Shown here: positions 41,220 through 50,907 of the stretch, in pieces
Layout of the letters: each line of letters opens with the position of its first letter
How positions within the stretch are numbered: the stretch's first letter is position 1
Source: Idiomarina xiamenensis 10-D-4
GTDB taxonomy: Bacteria; Pseudomonadota; Gammaproteobacteria; Enterobacterales; Alteromonadaceae
Assembly (NCBI RefSeq): GCF_000299895.1
Contig: NZ_AMRG01000007.1
Span: 1 to 64,000 of the forward strand
Direction: 5' to 3'
Length of the DNA: 64,000 bases
Program-made: the position numbers and the translations under genes
The notes under the pieces: model-generated
What the model saw: only the letters and a program-made list of their open reading frames with translations
Database searches by the model: none
Told to the model about the DNA's origin: nothing

Positions 41220-42497
41220 TTATTCACCAGACGCCTGTTTTTCCTGACTGCCATTTTGATAAATCAGGATAGGATCAGACTCCCCCTTAATCACCGATTC
41301 ATCAATGACCACTTTGCTGACATCTTGCATCGACGGTAATTCGTACATGATATTTAACAATACCGCTTCAACAATTGAACGTAAGCCACGAGCACCGGTT
41401 TTACGCTCCATCGCCTTACGAGCAATGGCTCGTAACGCATCCTCACGGAACTCTAATTCGACGTCTTCCATCTCGAACAATGCCGAGTACTGCTTGGTCA
41501 ACGCATTTTTCGGTTCGCTTAAGATTTGCACCAAAGCATCTTCATCCAATTCATTCAGTGTCGCTACCACCGGTAGTCGACCAATGAACTCGGGGATCAG
41601 GCCGTAACGTACTAAATCTTCTGGCTCAACTTGCGCAATCACTTCGCCTTCAGCGCGCTGGTTCTTACTCTTCACATCAGCACCAAAGCCAATGCCGGTA
41701 CCCGTGGCTAGGCGCTGTTCAATGACCTTATTCAAACCAGCAAAAGCACCGCCACAGATAAATAGAATTTTCGAGGTATCGACCTGCAAAAACTCTTGTT
41801 GCGGGTGCTTGCGTCCACCTTGCGGCGGCACCGAGGCAATGGTGCCCTCAATCAGCTTCAGCAATGCTTGCTGTACGCCCTCACCCGATACATCTCGAGT
41901 GATCGATGGGTTTTCTGATTTACGCGAAATTTTGTCGATTTCATCGATGTAGACAATACCGCGCTGGGCTTTTTCAACATCGTAATCGCATTTTTGTAGC
42001 AATTTTTGGATGATGTTTTCAACATCTTCACCGACATAACCGGCTTCGGTTAAGGTGGTTGCATCTGCCATCGTAAAAGGCACATCAAGAAAACGCGCCA
42101 AGGTTTCGGCTAAGAACGTTTTACCCGAGCCAGTAGGACCAATTAGCAGAATATTACTCTTACCCAATTCAATTTGGTCTTTCTGCTTCGCGTTCGTGCG
42201 CAATCGCTTATAGTGGTTATACACTGCAACAGACAATACTTTTTTAGCCAACTCTTGGCCAATCACATAATCATCCAAATGGTGACGAATTTGCTTCGGC
42301 ACCGGCAGCTCATCCTGCACTTGTTTGGGCGAGATATTTTGTATCTCTTCTTGCAGGATATCGTTACACAAGTCGACACATTCATCGCAAATAAAGACCG
42401 ACGGCCCAGCAATCAGCTTCCGCACTTCGTGCTGGCTCTTGCCGCAAAAAGTACAGTACAGCGGCTTCTCGCCGTCACCTTGGGTTTTATCTGTCAT
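41220..42497 (-). CDS. clpX: ClpX, ATPase subunit of ClpXP
   Basis: 425 residues from the ATG at 42497 (GGAG 6 bases upstream); the frame reaches a TTG at 42509 that overlaps the ribosome site. N-terminal zinc-binding domain with Cys pairs CTFCGK and CDECVDLC (about 15-43), AAA+ domain with Walker A GPTGSGKT (about 118-125), Walker [10 protein letters not shown], pore loop GYVGED, and an IGF-type loop variant (TGIGFGAD) that docks ClpP. It unfolds tagged substrates and feeds them to ClpP, encoded 32 bases upstream. Confidence 0.98.
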   Translation of the reverse strand: MTDKTQGDGEKPLYCTFCGKSQHEVRKLIAGPSVFICDECVDLCNDILQEEIQNISPKQVQDELPVPKQIRHHLDDYVIGQELAKKVLSVAVYNHYKRLRTNAKQKDQIELGKSNILLIGPTGSGKTFLAETLARFLDVPFTMADATTLTEAGYVGEDVENIIQKLLQKCDYDVEKAQRGIVYIDEIDKISRKSENPSITRDVSGEGVQQALLKLIEGTIASVPPQGGRKHPQQEFLQVDTSKILFICGGAFAGLNKVIEQRLATGTGIGFGADVKSKNQRAEGEVIAQVEPEDLVRYGLIPEFIGRLPVVATLNELDEDALVQILSEPKNALTKQYSALFEMEDVELEFREDALRAIARKAMERKTGARGLRSIVEAVLLNIMYELPSMQDVSKVVIDESVIKGESDPILIYQNGSQEKQASGE

Positions 42498-42529
42498 AGC
42501 TATCTCCAAGCTTGGTGATAAGGTACAAC

Positions 42530-43150
42530 TCAGGCTTCCTCACCACGCTGACGCAAAATACCGTCGACTAATCCATAGTCGACAGACTGCTCTGCAGACA
42601 TGAAGTTATCGCGATCGGTGTCTTTCGCGATGACGTCGTAATCCTTACCGGTATTATCGGCAAGCATCCGATTCAACTTGTCTTTTAAATACAGAATCTG
42701 TTTGGCGTGAATTTCAAAATCCGACGCCTGGCCCTGAAAACCACCTAATGGTTGGTGGATCATGACCCGTGAGTTGGGTAAGCAATAACGTTTGCCTTTG
42801 GCGCCACCGGCCAACAAGAACGCGCCCATACTGGCAGCTTGTCCCATACAAACCGTGCTGACGTCAGGCTTGATAAAGCGCATGGTATCGTAGATCGCCA
42901 TACCCGCAGTAACCACGCCACCCGGTGAATTAATATACAAATAAATATCTTTGTCGGGATTATCCGACTCTAAGAATAATAATTGCGCCACGATCAAGTT
43001 GGCCATGTGGTCTTCAATTTGACCACAGCAAAAGATAACGCGTTCTTTTAATAAACGCGAATAAATGTCGTATGAACGCTCGCCACGCGAGGTTTGTTCC
43101 ACGACCATTGGAACCAGTTGAGCTAGCGGATCCTGCAAGTCACTGTTCAT
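42530..43150 (-). CDS. clpP: ClpP serine protease subunit
   Basis: 206 residues. Catalytic triad Ser107 (GQAASMGAF), His132 (MIHQPLGG) and Asp181 (DRDNF). A short N-terminal propeptide is expected. Fourteen subunits form the degradation chamber that works with ClpX. It lies between tig, from which it is separated by a terminator, and clpX. Confidence 0.98.
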   Translation of the reverse strand: MNSDLQDPLAQLVPMVVEQTSRGERSYDIYSRLLKERVIFCCGQIEDHMANLIVAQLLFLESDNPDKDIYLYINSPGGVVTAGMAIYDTMRFIKPDVSTVCMGQAASMGAFLLAGGAKGKRYCLPNSRVMIHQPLGGFQGQASDFEIHAKQILYLKDKLNRMLADNTGKDYDVIAKDTDRDNFMSAEQSVDYGLVDGILRQRGEEA

Positions 43151-43171
43151 TATTGGCTTTCTCCTGAAAAC

Positions 43172-43205
43172 AAAAATGGCTCGTATGCCACAACATACGA
43201 GCCAT
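43172..43205 (-). terminator. Terminator between tig and clpP
   Basis: 12-bp perfect stem ATGGCTCGTATG (43176-43187) with CATACGAGCCAT (43194-43205), 6-base loop; followed on the minus strand by TTTTTGTTTTC. Confidence 0.9.
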
Positions 43206-43239
43206 TAAAGCAAGTGGATGACGTAACCGTCAACGCTTA

Positions 43240-44541
43240 TTACTGTTGCTGCGGGTTCATGATCTCGTCGAAGCTGGCTTTTTTCTCGGTGACCGAGGCC
43301 TTATCGAGGATCAAATCAATCGCTTGTTCTTCCAAGGCAATGTTGCGGACTTGCTGCATCATTTCTTGGTTGCCTTTGTAATATTCGATCACTTCTTGCG
43401 GATCTTCATAGGCAGAGGCTTGAGTCGCGATGATGTCTTCAACCTTCGCTTCGTCAACTTTCAGTTCATTACCGCGGATCACTTCGCCCAGCAACAAACC
43501 AACTTTAACGCGCTCTTTTGCTTGTTCTTCGAACAAATCAGCAGGTAATTCAGGCATGTTTTGCTGAGCACCACCAAAACGCTGCATAGCTTGACGACGC
43601 AGGTTATCGATTTCTTGGTCGATCAAGGCTTTTGGCATCTCAACGTCGGCACTATCAGCCAGACCTTTCAATACTTGCTCTTTGATCTTACCTTTTAACG
43701 CGTTGCTAAGCTCACGCTCCATGTTTTTACGCACTTCAGCTTTCAGCGCGTCAACACCACCTTCTTTAACCCCAAACAGCGCGACGAATTCGTCGTTCAG
43801 TTCAGGCAGTTCACGCTCCTCAACCGTTTTCGCGGTGATCACGAACTGCGCTTCTTTACCTTTCAGGTTTTCCGCGTGATAGTCGTCAGGGAAGGTCACT
43901 TCGATGGTTTTCTCTTCACCGGCTTTGATACCGATGACGCCGTCTTCAAAACCCGGGATCATGCGGCCTTCGCCTAGTTCTAAAGCGAAGTCAGAGGCTT
44001 TGCCACCGTCAAATTCTTCACCGTCGATCGAGCCTACGAAGTCCATTGTGACTTTGTCACCTTTTTTCGACTTACGTTTAACGCTCTTCCAGCCCGCATG
44101 TTGCTTGCGTAAGGTTTCCAGCATATTGTCAACATCAGCGTCGGTAACTTCAACGCTAGGCTTTTCAACCTTGATGTTTTCCAAGCCAGTCACTTCAACC
44201 TCTGGATACACTTCGACAGTAGCGACGAATTCCAAGTCTTTACCGCTTTCGTTGACCTTAGGTTCGATAGCTGGCGCGCCTGCAGGGCTTAACTTTTCCT
44301 GCATGACCGCTTCAAAGTATTTGTTTTGCATCAAATTAGATGCTGCGCGAGCTCGCGCTTCACGGCCAAACATTTTCTGCAGCACGTGAGGAGGAATTTT
44401 GCCCTTACGGAAGCCGTTAACACGACGATGACGATACTCGTCTTTTAACAAGCGTTTTACTTCATTATCAATTGTTTCGGCCGGTACCGTGATGGTTAAA
44501 CGGCGCTCTAAGCCTTGCGTAGTCTCTACAGAAACCTGCAT
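43240..44541 (-). CDS. tig: Trigger factor
   Basis: 433 residues (E. coli 432) from the ATG at 44541 with GAGG 8 bases upstream. The longer frame to 44664 would run through the promoter and is rejected. The N-terminal ribosome-binding domain carries the signature [12 protein letters not shown] (about 44-55); the FKBP-like PPIase domain (about 150-240) and helical C-terminal arms follow. It is the ribosome-bound chaperone for nascent chains. It opens the tig-clpP-clpX-lon-hupB-ppiD series. Confidence 0.97.
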   Translation of the reverse strand: MQVSVETTQGLERRLTITVPAETIDNEVKRLLKDEYRHRRVNGFRKGKIPPHVLQKMFGREARARAASNLMQNKYFEAVMQEKLSPAGAPAIEPKVNESGKDLEFVATVEVYPEVEVTGLENIKVEKPSVEVTDADVDNMLETLRKQHAGWKSVKRKSKKGDKVTMDFVGSIDGEEFDGGKASDFALELGEGRMIPGFEDGVIGIKAGEEKTIEVTFPDDYHAENLKGKEAQFVITAKTVEERELPELNDEFVALFGVKEGGVDALKAEVRKNMERELSNALKGKIKEQVLKGLADSADVEMPKALIDQEIDNLRRQAMQRFGGAQQNMPELPADLFEEQAKERVKVGLLLGEVIRGNELKVDEAKVEDIIATQASAYEDPQEVIEYYKGNQEMMQQVRNIALEEQAIDLILDKASVTEKKASFDEIMNPQQQ

Positions 44542-44611
44542 TTCTTGTACCTCGGTTTCAATCTTATAATGCCTCGCCATAACGGCTAGGGGACGCGAAA
44601 AATGACGCAGC

Positions 44612-44640
44612 ATTATAGCGACCTCAATGGCATCAGTCGA
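44612..44640 (-). promoter_or_regulatory. Sigma-70 promoter of tig
   Basis: Minus strand: -35 TCGACT (44640-44635), 17-base spacer, perfect -10 TATAAT (44617-44612), about 70 bases before the tig ATG. Confidence 0.65.
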
Positions 44641-44691
44641 GGGATAGCCGCATTTTTTTATCATCCTTTAACCAATGGCGGATCAAGCCCA

Positions 44692-44700
44692 TGCTATAAT
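44692..44700 (+). promoter_or_regulatory. Extended -10 promoter of the DUF1415 gene
   Basis: TGCTATAAT is a perfect extended -10 element (TGn-TATAAT). No good -35 is seen, as is usual for this class. Start near 44707, 26 bases before the ATG at 44733. Confidence 0.6.
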
Positions 44701-44732
44701 TGGCCTTTATTGGTCTATCGCAATTGAATTTT

Positions 44733-45320
44733 ATGCCTGATAACGATACTGCAACGGCGCTCATGCAAGCTTGGCTGCGTGACTTCATCATTGCACTTAA
44801 TTTATGTCCCTTTGCCAAAAAAGAAGTCGAACGCCAACGCGTCGCCTATCGACCATTTAACGCCAGTGCCGACGAGTCAATTGAGGTTTGTGCGTTACAA
44901 GCGATAGCCGCCGCCTGTGAAGAGCTAGATAATCAGCCTGATATCGCTACCAGCTTGGTTTTTAACCCCGCACAACAAATGGATTTCCTACATTATTTGG
45001 ATGTCTTAAATACTGCCGAAAGGTTGTTACAGCAACTGAATTACGAGGGTATTTATCAGTTAGCCAGCTTTCACCCCGATTATTGTTTTGCTGATAGTGA
45101 TGCTGATGATCCGGCTAACTACAGTAATCGCGCCCCCTACCCTTGTTTTCATCTATTACGCGAACAACAGCTTAGTCGTGTACTTGAGCAATACCCCGAA
45201 CCGGAGCGTATTCCCGAAACCAACATTGCGCGCTTACGCGAATTAGGTAAAGAAAGCATTTGCGCTAAACTTGATAGCAGTTATGCTAGCGCCGTTGCTG
45301 CTCAAATTGACAGTGATTAA
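44733..45320 (+). CDS. DUF1415 family protein
   Basis: 195 residues from the ATG at 44733, chosen because the promoter -10 overlaps the more upstream TTG frame. The family pattern is clear: LNLCPFAKKE near the N-terminus, FHPDYCFAD...DPANYSNRAPYPCFHLLRE in the middle (about 108-140) and a C-terminal IPETNIARLRELG. It has no membrane segment. Conserved Cys, His and Asp residues suggest a metal or catalytic site, but no function is established for the family to my knowledge. The GAF gene follows after 24 bases and is probably co-transcribed. Confidence 0.85.
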   Translation: MPDNDTATALMQAWLRDFIIALNLCPFAKKEVERQRVAYRPFNASADESIEVCALQAIAAACEELDNQPDIATSLVFNPAQQMDFLHYLDVLNTAERLLQQLNYEGIYQLASFHPDYCFADSDADDPANYSNRAPYPCFHLLREQQLSRVLEQYPEPERIPETNIARLRELGKESICAKLDSSYASAVAAQIDSD

Positions 45321-45344
45321 ACCACTCAAAGACGAGGACGCTTG

Positions 45345-45851
45345 ATGCCAGCCGCACTTCCCGACAACGAAGCTAGTCGCCTATTAGCGCTACACGATCA
45401 CGAGATTTTAGACACCCTGCCAGAGCAACTTTACGATGACATTGTTGAGCTAGCGAGTGCGATTTGTGAAACACCGATAGCGTTAATATCGTTAGTTGAC
45501 GGGTATCGCCAATGGTTTAAAGCGCAAGTCGGATTAGACGTCTGTGAGACACCACGCGAGCAAAGCTTTTGTGCCTACGCCATCTTACAGCCGAGCGATA
45601 TCATGGTGGTGGAAGATGCCCATTTAGACCCGCGCTTTCAACACAACCCGTTGGTTACCGAAAAGCCGTTTATTCGTTTTTATGCCGGTGCGCCGCTGGT
45701 GACCGACAACGGCTATGCCTTAGGTACATTGTGCGTCATCGACAGTCACCCACGCCAACTTGAGCAACGCCAACGGCGCGCGTTGGCGGCACTAGCGCGG
45801 CAAACGGTGGCGCTATTAACACTACGCCGCCATTTGCTACTGCCTAATTAG
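45345..45851 (+). CDS. GAF-domain protein
   Basis: 168 residues from the ATG at 45345, with GAGGA 6 bases upstream. One GAF domain (about 22-160) covers nearly the whole protein: ICETPIALISLVDGYRQWFKA, FCAYAI, VVEDAHLDPRF and YAGAPLVTDNGYALGTLCVID are typical of the stand-alone or signalling GAF proteins that bind small ligands or act in sensor kinases and cyclases. No output domain is attached. The ligand is unknown. Confidence 0.88.
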   Translation: MPAALPDNEASRLLALHDHEILDTLPEQLYDDIVELASAICETPIALISLVDGYRQWFKAQVGLDVCETPREQSFCAYAILQPSDIMVVEDAHLDPRFQHNPLVTEKPFIRFYAGAPLVTDNGYALGTLCVIDSHPRQLEQRQRRALAALARQTVALLTLRRHLLLPN

Positions 45852-45866
45852 GCTAGCATGTGCCGG

Positions 45867-47771
45867 TTACCCATCACCGTTAGCCCGCCGAGTTGAGCGG
45901 GCTTGTTGCAATGCTTGTGTCGGCATCGGCGCAAACTGGTTGGGCGGTACCGCCGGAACCGTTAAACTGAGAGCAGGCTCTTCGACCTCGTCTAACAGCT
46001 GTTGCAAACGTCTCAGCACATCAGGCTCGGCCTTGGCACGGCTGAGTTTGACTTCGCTTGGCACCCATAACAGACCTAGTCGGCGTAATCCCAAACCCAA
46101 CTTTAAACTGCTGGAATAGCGCACTATCGGCGCGGCCAACACTAAACCAAATAGAATCGGCGTTAACCACCAAAAGAACACTGGTGCTAAGCTATAGGTT
46201 AACCACCCCCACAATCCCGCCGCAATGCTGGTGAGTAAGGTACGGGCAAAGGCTTCTCGCCAAGGTACTAAACGCCCCTCACGCGATTGACTATCCCAGT
46301 TTACCGATAAGCCAAGCACCACCGCCAGCACAAAATAGGCATGAAACACCATCATGATGGGTGCAATGATGATGGCAAAGGTAGTTTCAATCAGCGCACT
46401 GATGGTTAACCGAATAGCCCCACCAAACTCACGCCGCCGATACAATATAGTCACCAGCAACGAGAGCACTTTGGGTAACAGCAACAGCACCGCCGTAACG
46501 CCAATTAAGACGAACATTTGTTCGGTCTTAGCAACCGGCCAATTCGGAAACAGTTGGTAGCTGTGGCTAAAGTATTGGTTACTATTGACACTGCGCAATA
46601 CCGCATCGATGGTCGAGAATACCAACATCAGTAGCCACAACAATGAGGCAATATAGGCGGTCGCGCCAGCAGCAAAATGGACCCGGCTGATGGCCTGCCA
46701 ACCGCGTTTAAACAATAAGCCTAAATGCTGAATATTGCCTTGCACCCAACGCCGATCACGAGTGGCATAATCCAGCATATTGCTCGGCACTTCTTCGTAA
46801 CTACCGCCGATATCGGCCAATAAATAGACGTCCCAGCCCGCCCGTTTCAGCATCGCCGCCTCAACGAAGTCATGGCTGAGAATGTCGCCACCTAACGGTG
46901 CTTTACCGGGTAAGGTTGGCAAGCCACAGTGCGCCATAAATGCGCGTACACGAATGATCGCATTATGCCCCCAGTAGTTAGCTGTGTCAGTTTGCCAAAA
47001 CGCTTGTCCGGTGGCCAGCATAGGACTGTATAAGACGCTGGCAAACTGCACAAAACGACCAAAAAAGGTCGCTTGTCTTACTGGAATAGGAACGGTCTGC
47101 ATCAGTCCGGCTTGCGGTTGAGCTTGCATTTGCCGCACTAATTGCAAAATACAATCGGCACTCAGCACACTATCGGCATCAAGCACCAACATAAAATCAT
47201 ATTGGCTGCCCCAGCGCTCACAAAACTCTTTTATGTTACCGGTTTTACGTTCACGGTTTTTGTGTCGACGCCGATAAAAAGCCCGTTGCGCCAAATCACC
47301 AAGACGCTCTGTCATCGCGTGCCAAGCACTAAGTTCGGCCGCCGCCAGTTTGACGTTTTGAGTATCGCTCAACATATAAAAGTCGAATGGCGCCAAATCG
47401 TGATGTGCAGCTAAATCTCGCAAGGTAGCCTCAAACCCAGCCATAATACGCCGGGTGTCTTCGTTATAAACCGGCATGATCAAGGCAGTACGGGAGTCGA
47501 TGGCGTCTGTCATATTACGCTGCCGCGAAAGGCGTTTTAAGCTAATTGGATCGAGCCGCAACAACTGCAATATAAAACCAAATACCGCACTCCAAAAAGC
47601 CATAACAATCCAGCCAAAAGTGACGGTGAAGAGTAATAAAATAGTCGCTTCCAACACAGTAAAGTCGTTACTGCGTAAAATGTCGAACATCAACGCGCTG
47701 CCAACCAGTGTACTGACCAGCGTCAGCGCAAAGAACAGCCAACGGCGCCATGCGTCGTTTCTTGCTTTCAT
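45867..47771 (-). CDS. opgH: Glucans biosynthesis glucosyltransferase OpgH (short form)
   Basis: 634 residues from the second ATG (47771, GAGGA 5 bases upstream). A membrane GT2 family enzyme: two N-terminal helices (about 10-70), a cytoplasmic catalytic domain with LVLDADSVLSADC (DxD-like) and the RDRRWVQGN (Q/RxxRW-type) motif, and further helices from about 375 onward. It makes the linear glucose backbone of periplasmic glucans from UDP-glucose. E. coli OpgH has 847 residues; the extra N-terminal cytoplasmic part, which binds FtsZ in E. coli, is missing here. It follows opgG by 12-15 bases. Confidence 0.95.
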   Translation of the reverse strand: MKARNDAWRRWLFFALTLVSTLVGSALMFDILRSNDFTVLEATILLLFTVTFGWIVMAFWSAVFGFILQLLRLDPISLKRLSRQRNMTDAIDSRTALIMPVYNEDTRRIMAGFEATLRDLAAHHDLAPFDFYMLSDTQNVKLAAAELSAWHAMTERLGDLAQRAFYRRRHKNRERKTGNIKEFCERWGSQYDFMLVLDADSVLSADCILQLVRQMQAQPQAGLMQTVPIPVRQATFFGRFVQFASVLYSPMLATGQAFWQTDTANYWGHNAIIRVRAFMAHCGLPTLPGKAPLGGDILSHDFVEAAMLKRAGWDVYLLADIGGSYEEVPSNMLDYATRDRRWVQGNIQHLGLLFKRGWQAISRVHFAAGATAYIASLLWLLMLVFSTIDAVLRSVNSNQYFSHSYQLFPNWPVAKTEQMFVLIGVTAVLLLLPKVLSLLVTILYRRREFGGAIRLTISALIETTFAIIIAPIMMVFHAYFVLAVVLGLSVNWDSQSREGRLVPWREAFARTLLTSIAAGLWGWLTYSLAPVFFWWLTPILFGLVLAAPIVRYSSSLKLGLGLRRLGLLWVPSEVKLSRAKAEPDVLRRLQQLLDEVEEPALSLTVPAVPPNQFAPMPTQALQQARSTRRANGDG

Positions 47772-47786
47772 CATGGTCCTCGTAAC

Positions 47787-49532
47787 CTATTCGACGGCGT
47801 TAGCGCGCCAGACGTAATTCCAGGTTTCGGTTAGCGGTTGTCCGCGCAAATGGACAAATAGTTGCATATCGACAGCATCAGCCTCACCAGGCAACAACTT
47901 AAATGCCACCCGAATCGCGCCTTGTTGCTCAGCGTTAGCTGGCAGCCGCTGCACCTGCACGTCTTTAGCTTCACCATTGGATAACTGTAGCTGCGCCGTT
48001 AACGGTAACTTAGCGCCAAGCGTAGCTAACTGACCACCACTAAAATCAATGGTAAATTGCCGTTGTGACGCTGGCGGCATTGAGCCATCGGCATTCGGTA
48101 CTAAGTCTCGACCAATACGAGTGCGCGTCACTGTCGCTTGTTGCTGCTCGGCAATTTTACCCGCAACACTGGTCAACATATAGCGATAATAACGACTATC
48201 ACCGGCTTTTAACGCGCGTTTAGGAACCCAATACGCACCGATATTATCGTTCACCTCAGTATCGGTGGGTATTTCGAGTAATTCAACGGCGCCTTCGCCC
48301 CATTGATTCAACGGCTCGACCCATAACCCTGGGCGCTTTTCGTAAACCGCCTCTAAATCGAGATAATTATCGAAGTCACGATCACGCTGTAATAAACCGA
48401 AGCCACGTGGGTTGGTGTCTGATAACGTGACCACGCTGAGATTCTTAGGGTTGGTGAGTGGTCGCCAAATCCATTGCTGATGTGAGGTGTGCAATAACAA
48501 CCCGTCCGAATCGTGCACTTCGGGGCGATAGTCATCGCTGAAGCGACGACTATTTTCGCCGTGTAAGTACATCGATGTTAGCGGCGCTACGCCAAGCTTG
48601 CCGATGTCGCGACGGGCATAAATATGCGCATCCACCAATACTTGAGTGGGCGCCGAAGGGAACACCTCAAATTTATAAGCGCCGGTGACCGACGGACTAT
48701 CCAGCAACGCATAGATCACCAGACTGGTGGCTTTTTCATCTGGGCGCTGTAACCAAAACTCACGAAACCGCGGAAACTCCTCGCCCTTTGCGGTGGCTGT
48801 ATCAACCGCCAAGCCTCGCGCCGATAGTCCGTAACTTTGACTCGGTCCTATCAAGCGAAAGTACGAAGCGCCCTGAAACACCAAAAACTCGTCTTTATAA
48901 TCCGGATCATTCAACGGATAGTGCACGCGAAAACCACTGAAGCCCCATTTTTCGGGATGGCTGTCTGGCTGTTCGCTGACGATTTGCGCAAGGTCTGGAG
49001 CGGGTTTATCGTAGTTAAAATAGTCAGTAGAAAAGGGTACAGCTTGTTCGTTATCGGTTATCTCATTGATAGCGACCGGTTCGCGATATAAGAAGCCGGG
49101 ATGAAACAACTGAATTTCAAAAGGCGACTGGTCATGCCAAAGCGCATTATCGGTTTTGAAGCGAATTGAGCGATAAGCGGTGTAGTCTAACCCGGTTAAC
49201 GTTTTCGGTAAGACTTGAGCCGGTGCTTGATAGTCTTTTTCGGCTAAGTTCTGAGCCCGCGCTTGCAAGGTTTCAAAAAAACGTTCGCGTAAAGGCGGTT
49301 CAGCATCAACAGTGTCTGGCGACGGGTTAGCTGATTGTGATTCAGTGGTTGTTTCGGCCGCCGCCGCTTGTTCACTGTCCGAAGTCAATAATTGATTGAC
49401 CCAATTCTTAAAACTGTTGCCTGACGCTGGCGAATTAAGCGCCATTGCCGGCGAGGTCCAAACTATAGTGCTGGTTGCGCCTAATACACAGGCCGCCAAC
49501 ACGTTTTTCTTTGCTGCAGAAAAATAACGCAT
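47787..49532 (-). CDS. opgG: Glucans biosynthesis protein OpgG
   Basis: 581 residues. A Sec signal peptide (about 1-31, ending PAMA) leads to a poorly conserved Gln/Ala/Thr-rich stretch (about 50-75), and then the OpgG/MdoG beta-sandwich domain (about 95-580) with FELYREP-like segments, FSDDYRPEVHDSDGL and WRPLTNPKNL. It acts in the periplasm on the glucan made by OpgH, in branching or release. GGAG lies 6 bases before the ATG. First gene of the opgGH operon. Confidence 0.95.
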   Translation of the reverse strand: MRYFSAAKKNVLAACVLGATSTIVWTSPAMALNSPASGNSFKNWVNQLLTSDSEQAAAAETTTESQSANPSPDTVDAEPPLRERFFETLQARAQNLAEKDYQAPAQVLPKTLTGLDYTAYRSIRFKTDNALWHDQSPFEIQLFHPGFLYREPVAINEITDNEQAVPFSTDYFNYDKPAPDLAQIVSEQPDSHPEKWGFSGFRVHYPLNDPDYKDEFLVFQGASYFRLIGPSQSYGLSARGLAVDTATAKGEEFPRFREFWLQRPDEKATSLVIYALLDSPSVTGAYKFEVFPSAPTQVLVDAHIYARRDIGKLGVAPLTSMYLHGENSRRFSDDYRPEVHDSDGLLLHTSHQQWIWRPLTNPKNLSVVTLSDTNPRGFGLLQRDRDFDNYLDLEAVYEKRPGLWVEPLNQWGEGAVELLEIPTDTEVNDNIGAYWVPKRALKAGDSRYYRYMLTSVAGKIAEQQQATVTRTRIGRDLVPNADGSMPPASQRQFTIDFSGGQLATLGAKLPLTAQLQLSNGEAKDVQVQRLPANAEQQGAIRVAFKLLPGEADAVDMQLFVHLRGQPLTETWNYVWRANAVE

Positions 49533-49681
49533 AAGCTTCTCCTAAGTGGCCTTTGGCGTACCGACACGAGCGTCCTGCTGGTGTTAATCAGTCGTGCAAA
49601 GGTCAGTAGAATAATGTAGCGAAATCAAGGTAATTACACCACGGCAAAGCATGTAAATGTTTCGTAAGCTAAATAAACAAA

Positions 49682-49758
49682 TGGTCGGCGAGACTGGATT
49701 CGAACCAGCGACCCCTTGGACCCAAACCAAGTGCGCTACCAAGCTGCGCTACTCGCCG
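49682..49758 (-). tRNA. tRNA-Pro (anticodon UGG)
   Basis: 77 bases. Acceptor arms CGGCGAG/CTCGCCG, D-arm GCGCAGCTTGGTAGCGC, anticodon stem CTTGG/CCAAG around loop TTTGGGT (anticodon TGG), T-arm with GTTCGAATC, and an encoded CCA end. Very close to E. coli proM. Confidence 0.98.
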
Positions 49759-49817
49759 ACTTTTACCTTTTGGCATGACCAACTGACTTGCTGCTGGCTG
49801 CCTCACAACGGGGGCGA

Positions 49818-49846
49818 ATATTACCGCCTGCCCCCGTTATCGTCAA
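49818..49846 (-). promoter_or_regulatory. tRNA-Pro promoter with GC-rich discriminator
   Basis: Minus strand: -35 TTGACG (49846-49841), 17-base spacer, -10 TAATAT (49823-49818), then TCGCCCCC, a discriminator typical of stringently controlled stable-RNA genes. A 9-bp inverted repeat, AACGGGGGC/GCCCCCGTT (49807-49815, 49830-49838), spans the -10. Confidence 0.75.
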
Positions 49847-49913
49847 ACCTTTTTTTGCTAAAACAAGCTGATTGCTTATTTTTAAGACAACCTGTCCGCT
49901 TTTCCATCATTTT

Positions 49914-49943
49914 GTGACAACCGTGCTGAAAATCCTGTAAAAT
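49914..49943 (+). promoter_or_regulatory. Promoter candidate for folD
   Basis: -35 GTGACA (49914-49919), 18-base spacer, -10 TAAAAT (49938-49943), about 57 bases before folD. Confidence 0.45.
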
Positions 49944-49999
49944 TAACTACCTTTAGCTAAGCCATTCAACATTCAGCCCGAAGAAGATAAACAGCCAAC

Positions 50000-50860
50000 A
50001 TGTCAGCACAACTTATCGATGGAAAACAAATTGCTCAGCAGGTTCGTCAACAGGTCAAACAGCAAGTTTCAGAACGTCTTGCTGCTGGTAAGCGAGCACC
50101 TGGTTTAGCGGTCATTTTAGTCGGCCAAGATCCGGCCTCGGAAATTTATGTGGCCAGCAAAAGACGCGCTTGTGACGACGTTGGCTTCGTCTCTAAGTCG
50201 TTTGATATGCCCGCTGAGACAACGCAACAGCAGCTAGCCGAGCTAATTGACCAACTTAACGACGATGCCACCATCGACGGTATTCTGTTGCAATTACCGC
50301 TGCCAGCTGGGCTCAACGCGGTCAGCTTGCTAGAGCGCATACGCCCGGATAAAGATGTCGATGGCTTTCACCCATATAACGTTGGTCGCTTGGCGCAACG
50401 CATTCCGGCGCTTCGGCCTTGCACGCCAAAAGGTATTATCACGTTATTAGACAGTACCGGTGTCGACTTACATGGCTTAAATGCCGTCGTAGTAGGCGCA
50501 TCTAATATTGTTGGCCGCCCAATGAGCCTTGAGCTTTTATTGGCCGGTGCAACAACCACCGTTTGTCATCGCTTTACCAACGACTTAGAAAAACACGTGC
50601 GTCGGGCCGATATTCTGGTGGTTGCAGTGGGTAAATCGGAGTTTATTCCCGGTGCTTGGATAAAATCCGGTGCTATTGTTATCGATGTGGGTATGAATCG
50701 TTTGTCTGATGGTCGTCTGACCGGTGACGTTGAATTTCAGCCCGCCGCTGAACGCGCCGCGTTTATTACGCCAGTCCCCGGCGGCGTAGGCCCGATGACG
50801 GTTGCTAGCCTGATCGAGAACACCCTGCAAGCCTGTATTGAATACCACAGTCAGGACTGA
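50000..50860 (+). CDS. folD: Bifunctional methylenetetrahydrofolate dehydrogenase/cyclohydrolase
   Basis: 286 residues (E. coli 288). Catalytic Tyr50 and Lys54 are in [11 protein letters not shown]; other signatures are [19 protein letters not shown] and the NADP-binding [16 protein letters not shown]. It interconverts methylene-, methenyl- and 10-formyl-THF in one-carbon metabolism. It is convergent with the pilus cluster, the gap being 47 bases without a clear terminator. Confidence 0.98.
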   Translation: MSAQLIDGKQIAQQVRQQVKQQVSERLAAGKRAPGLAVILVGQDPASEIYVASKRRACDDVGFVSKSFDMPAETTQQQLAELIDQLNDDATIDGILLQLPLPAGLNAVSLLERIRPDKDVDGFHPYNVGRLAQRIPALRPCTPKGIITLLDSTGVDLHGLNAVVVGASNIVGRPMSLELLLAGATTTVCHRFTNDLEKHVRRADILVVAVGKSEFIPGAWIKSGAIVIDVGMNRLSDGRLTGDVEFQPAAERAAFITPVPGGVGPMTVASLIENTLQACIEYHSQD

Positions 50861-50907
50861 ACATAAGGCTACGCGGAATAAATGAGCGGGTGACTACTGA
50901 AGAACAA

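Noticed and set aside
44542-44664. N-terminal extension of trigger factor
   Set aside because: It covers the TCGACT-17-TATAAT promoter; the ATG at 44541 with GAGG gives the family length.
45882-45903. AGCCCGC/GCGGGCT hairpin as terminator of the GAF gene
   Set aside because: It lies inside the opgH coding end and lacks a U-run; it may still reduce read-through but support is weak.
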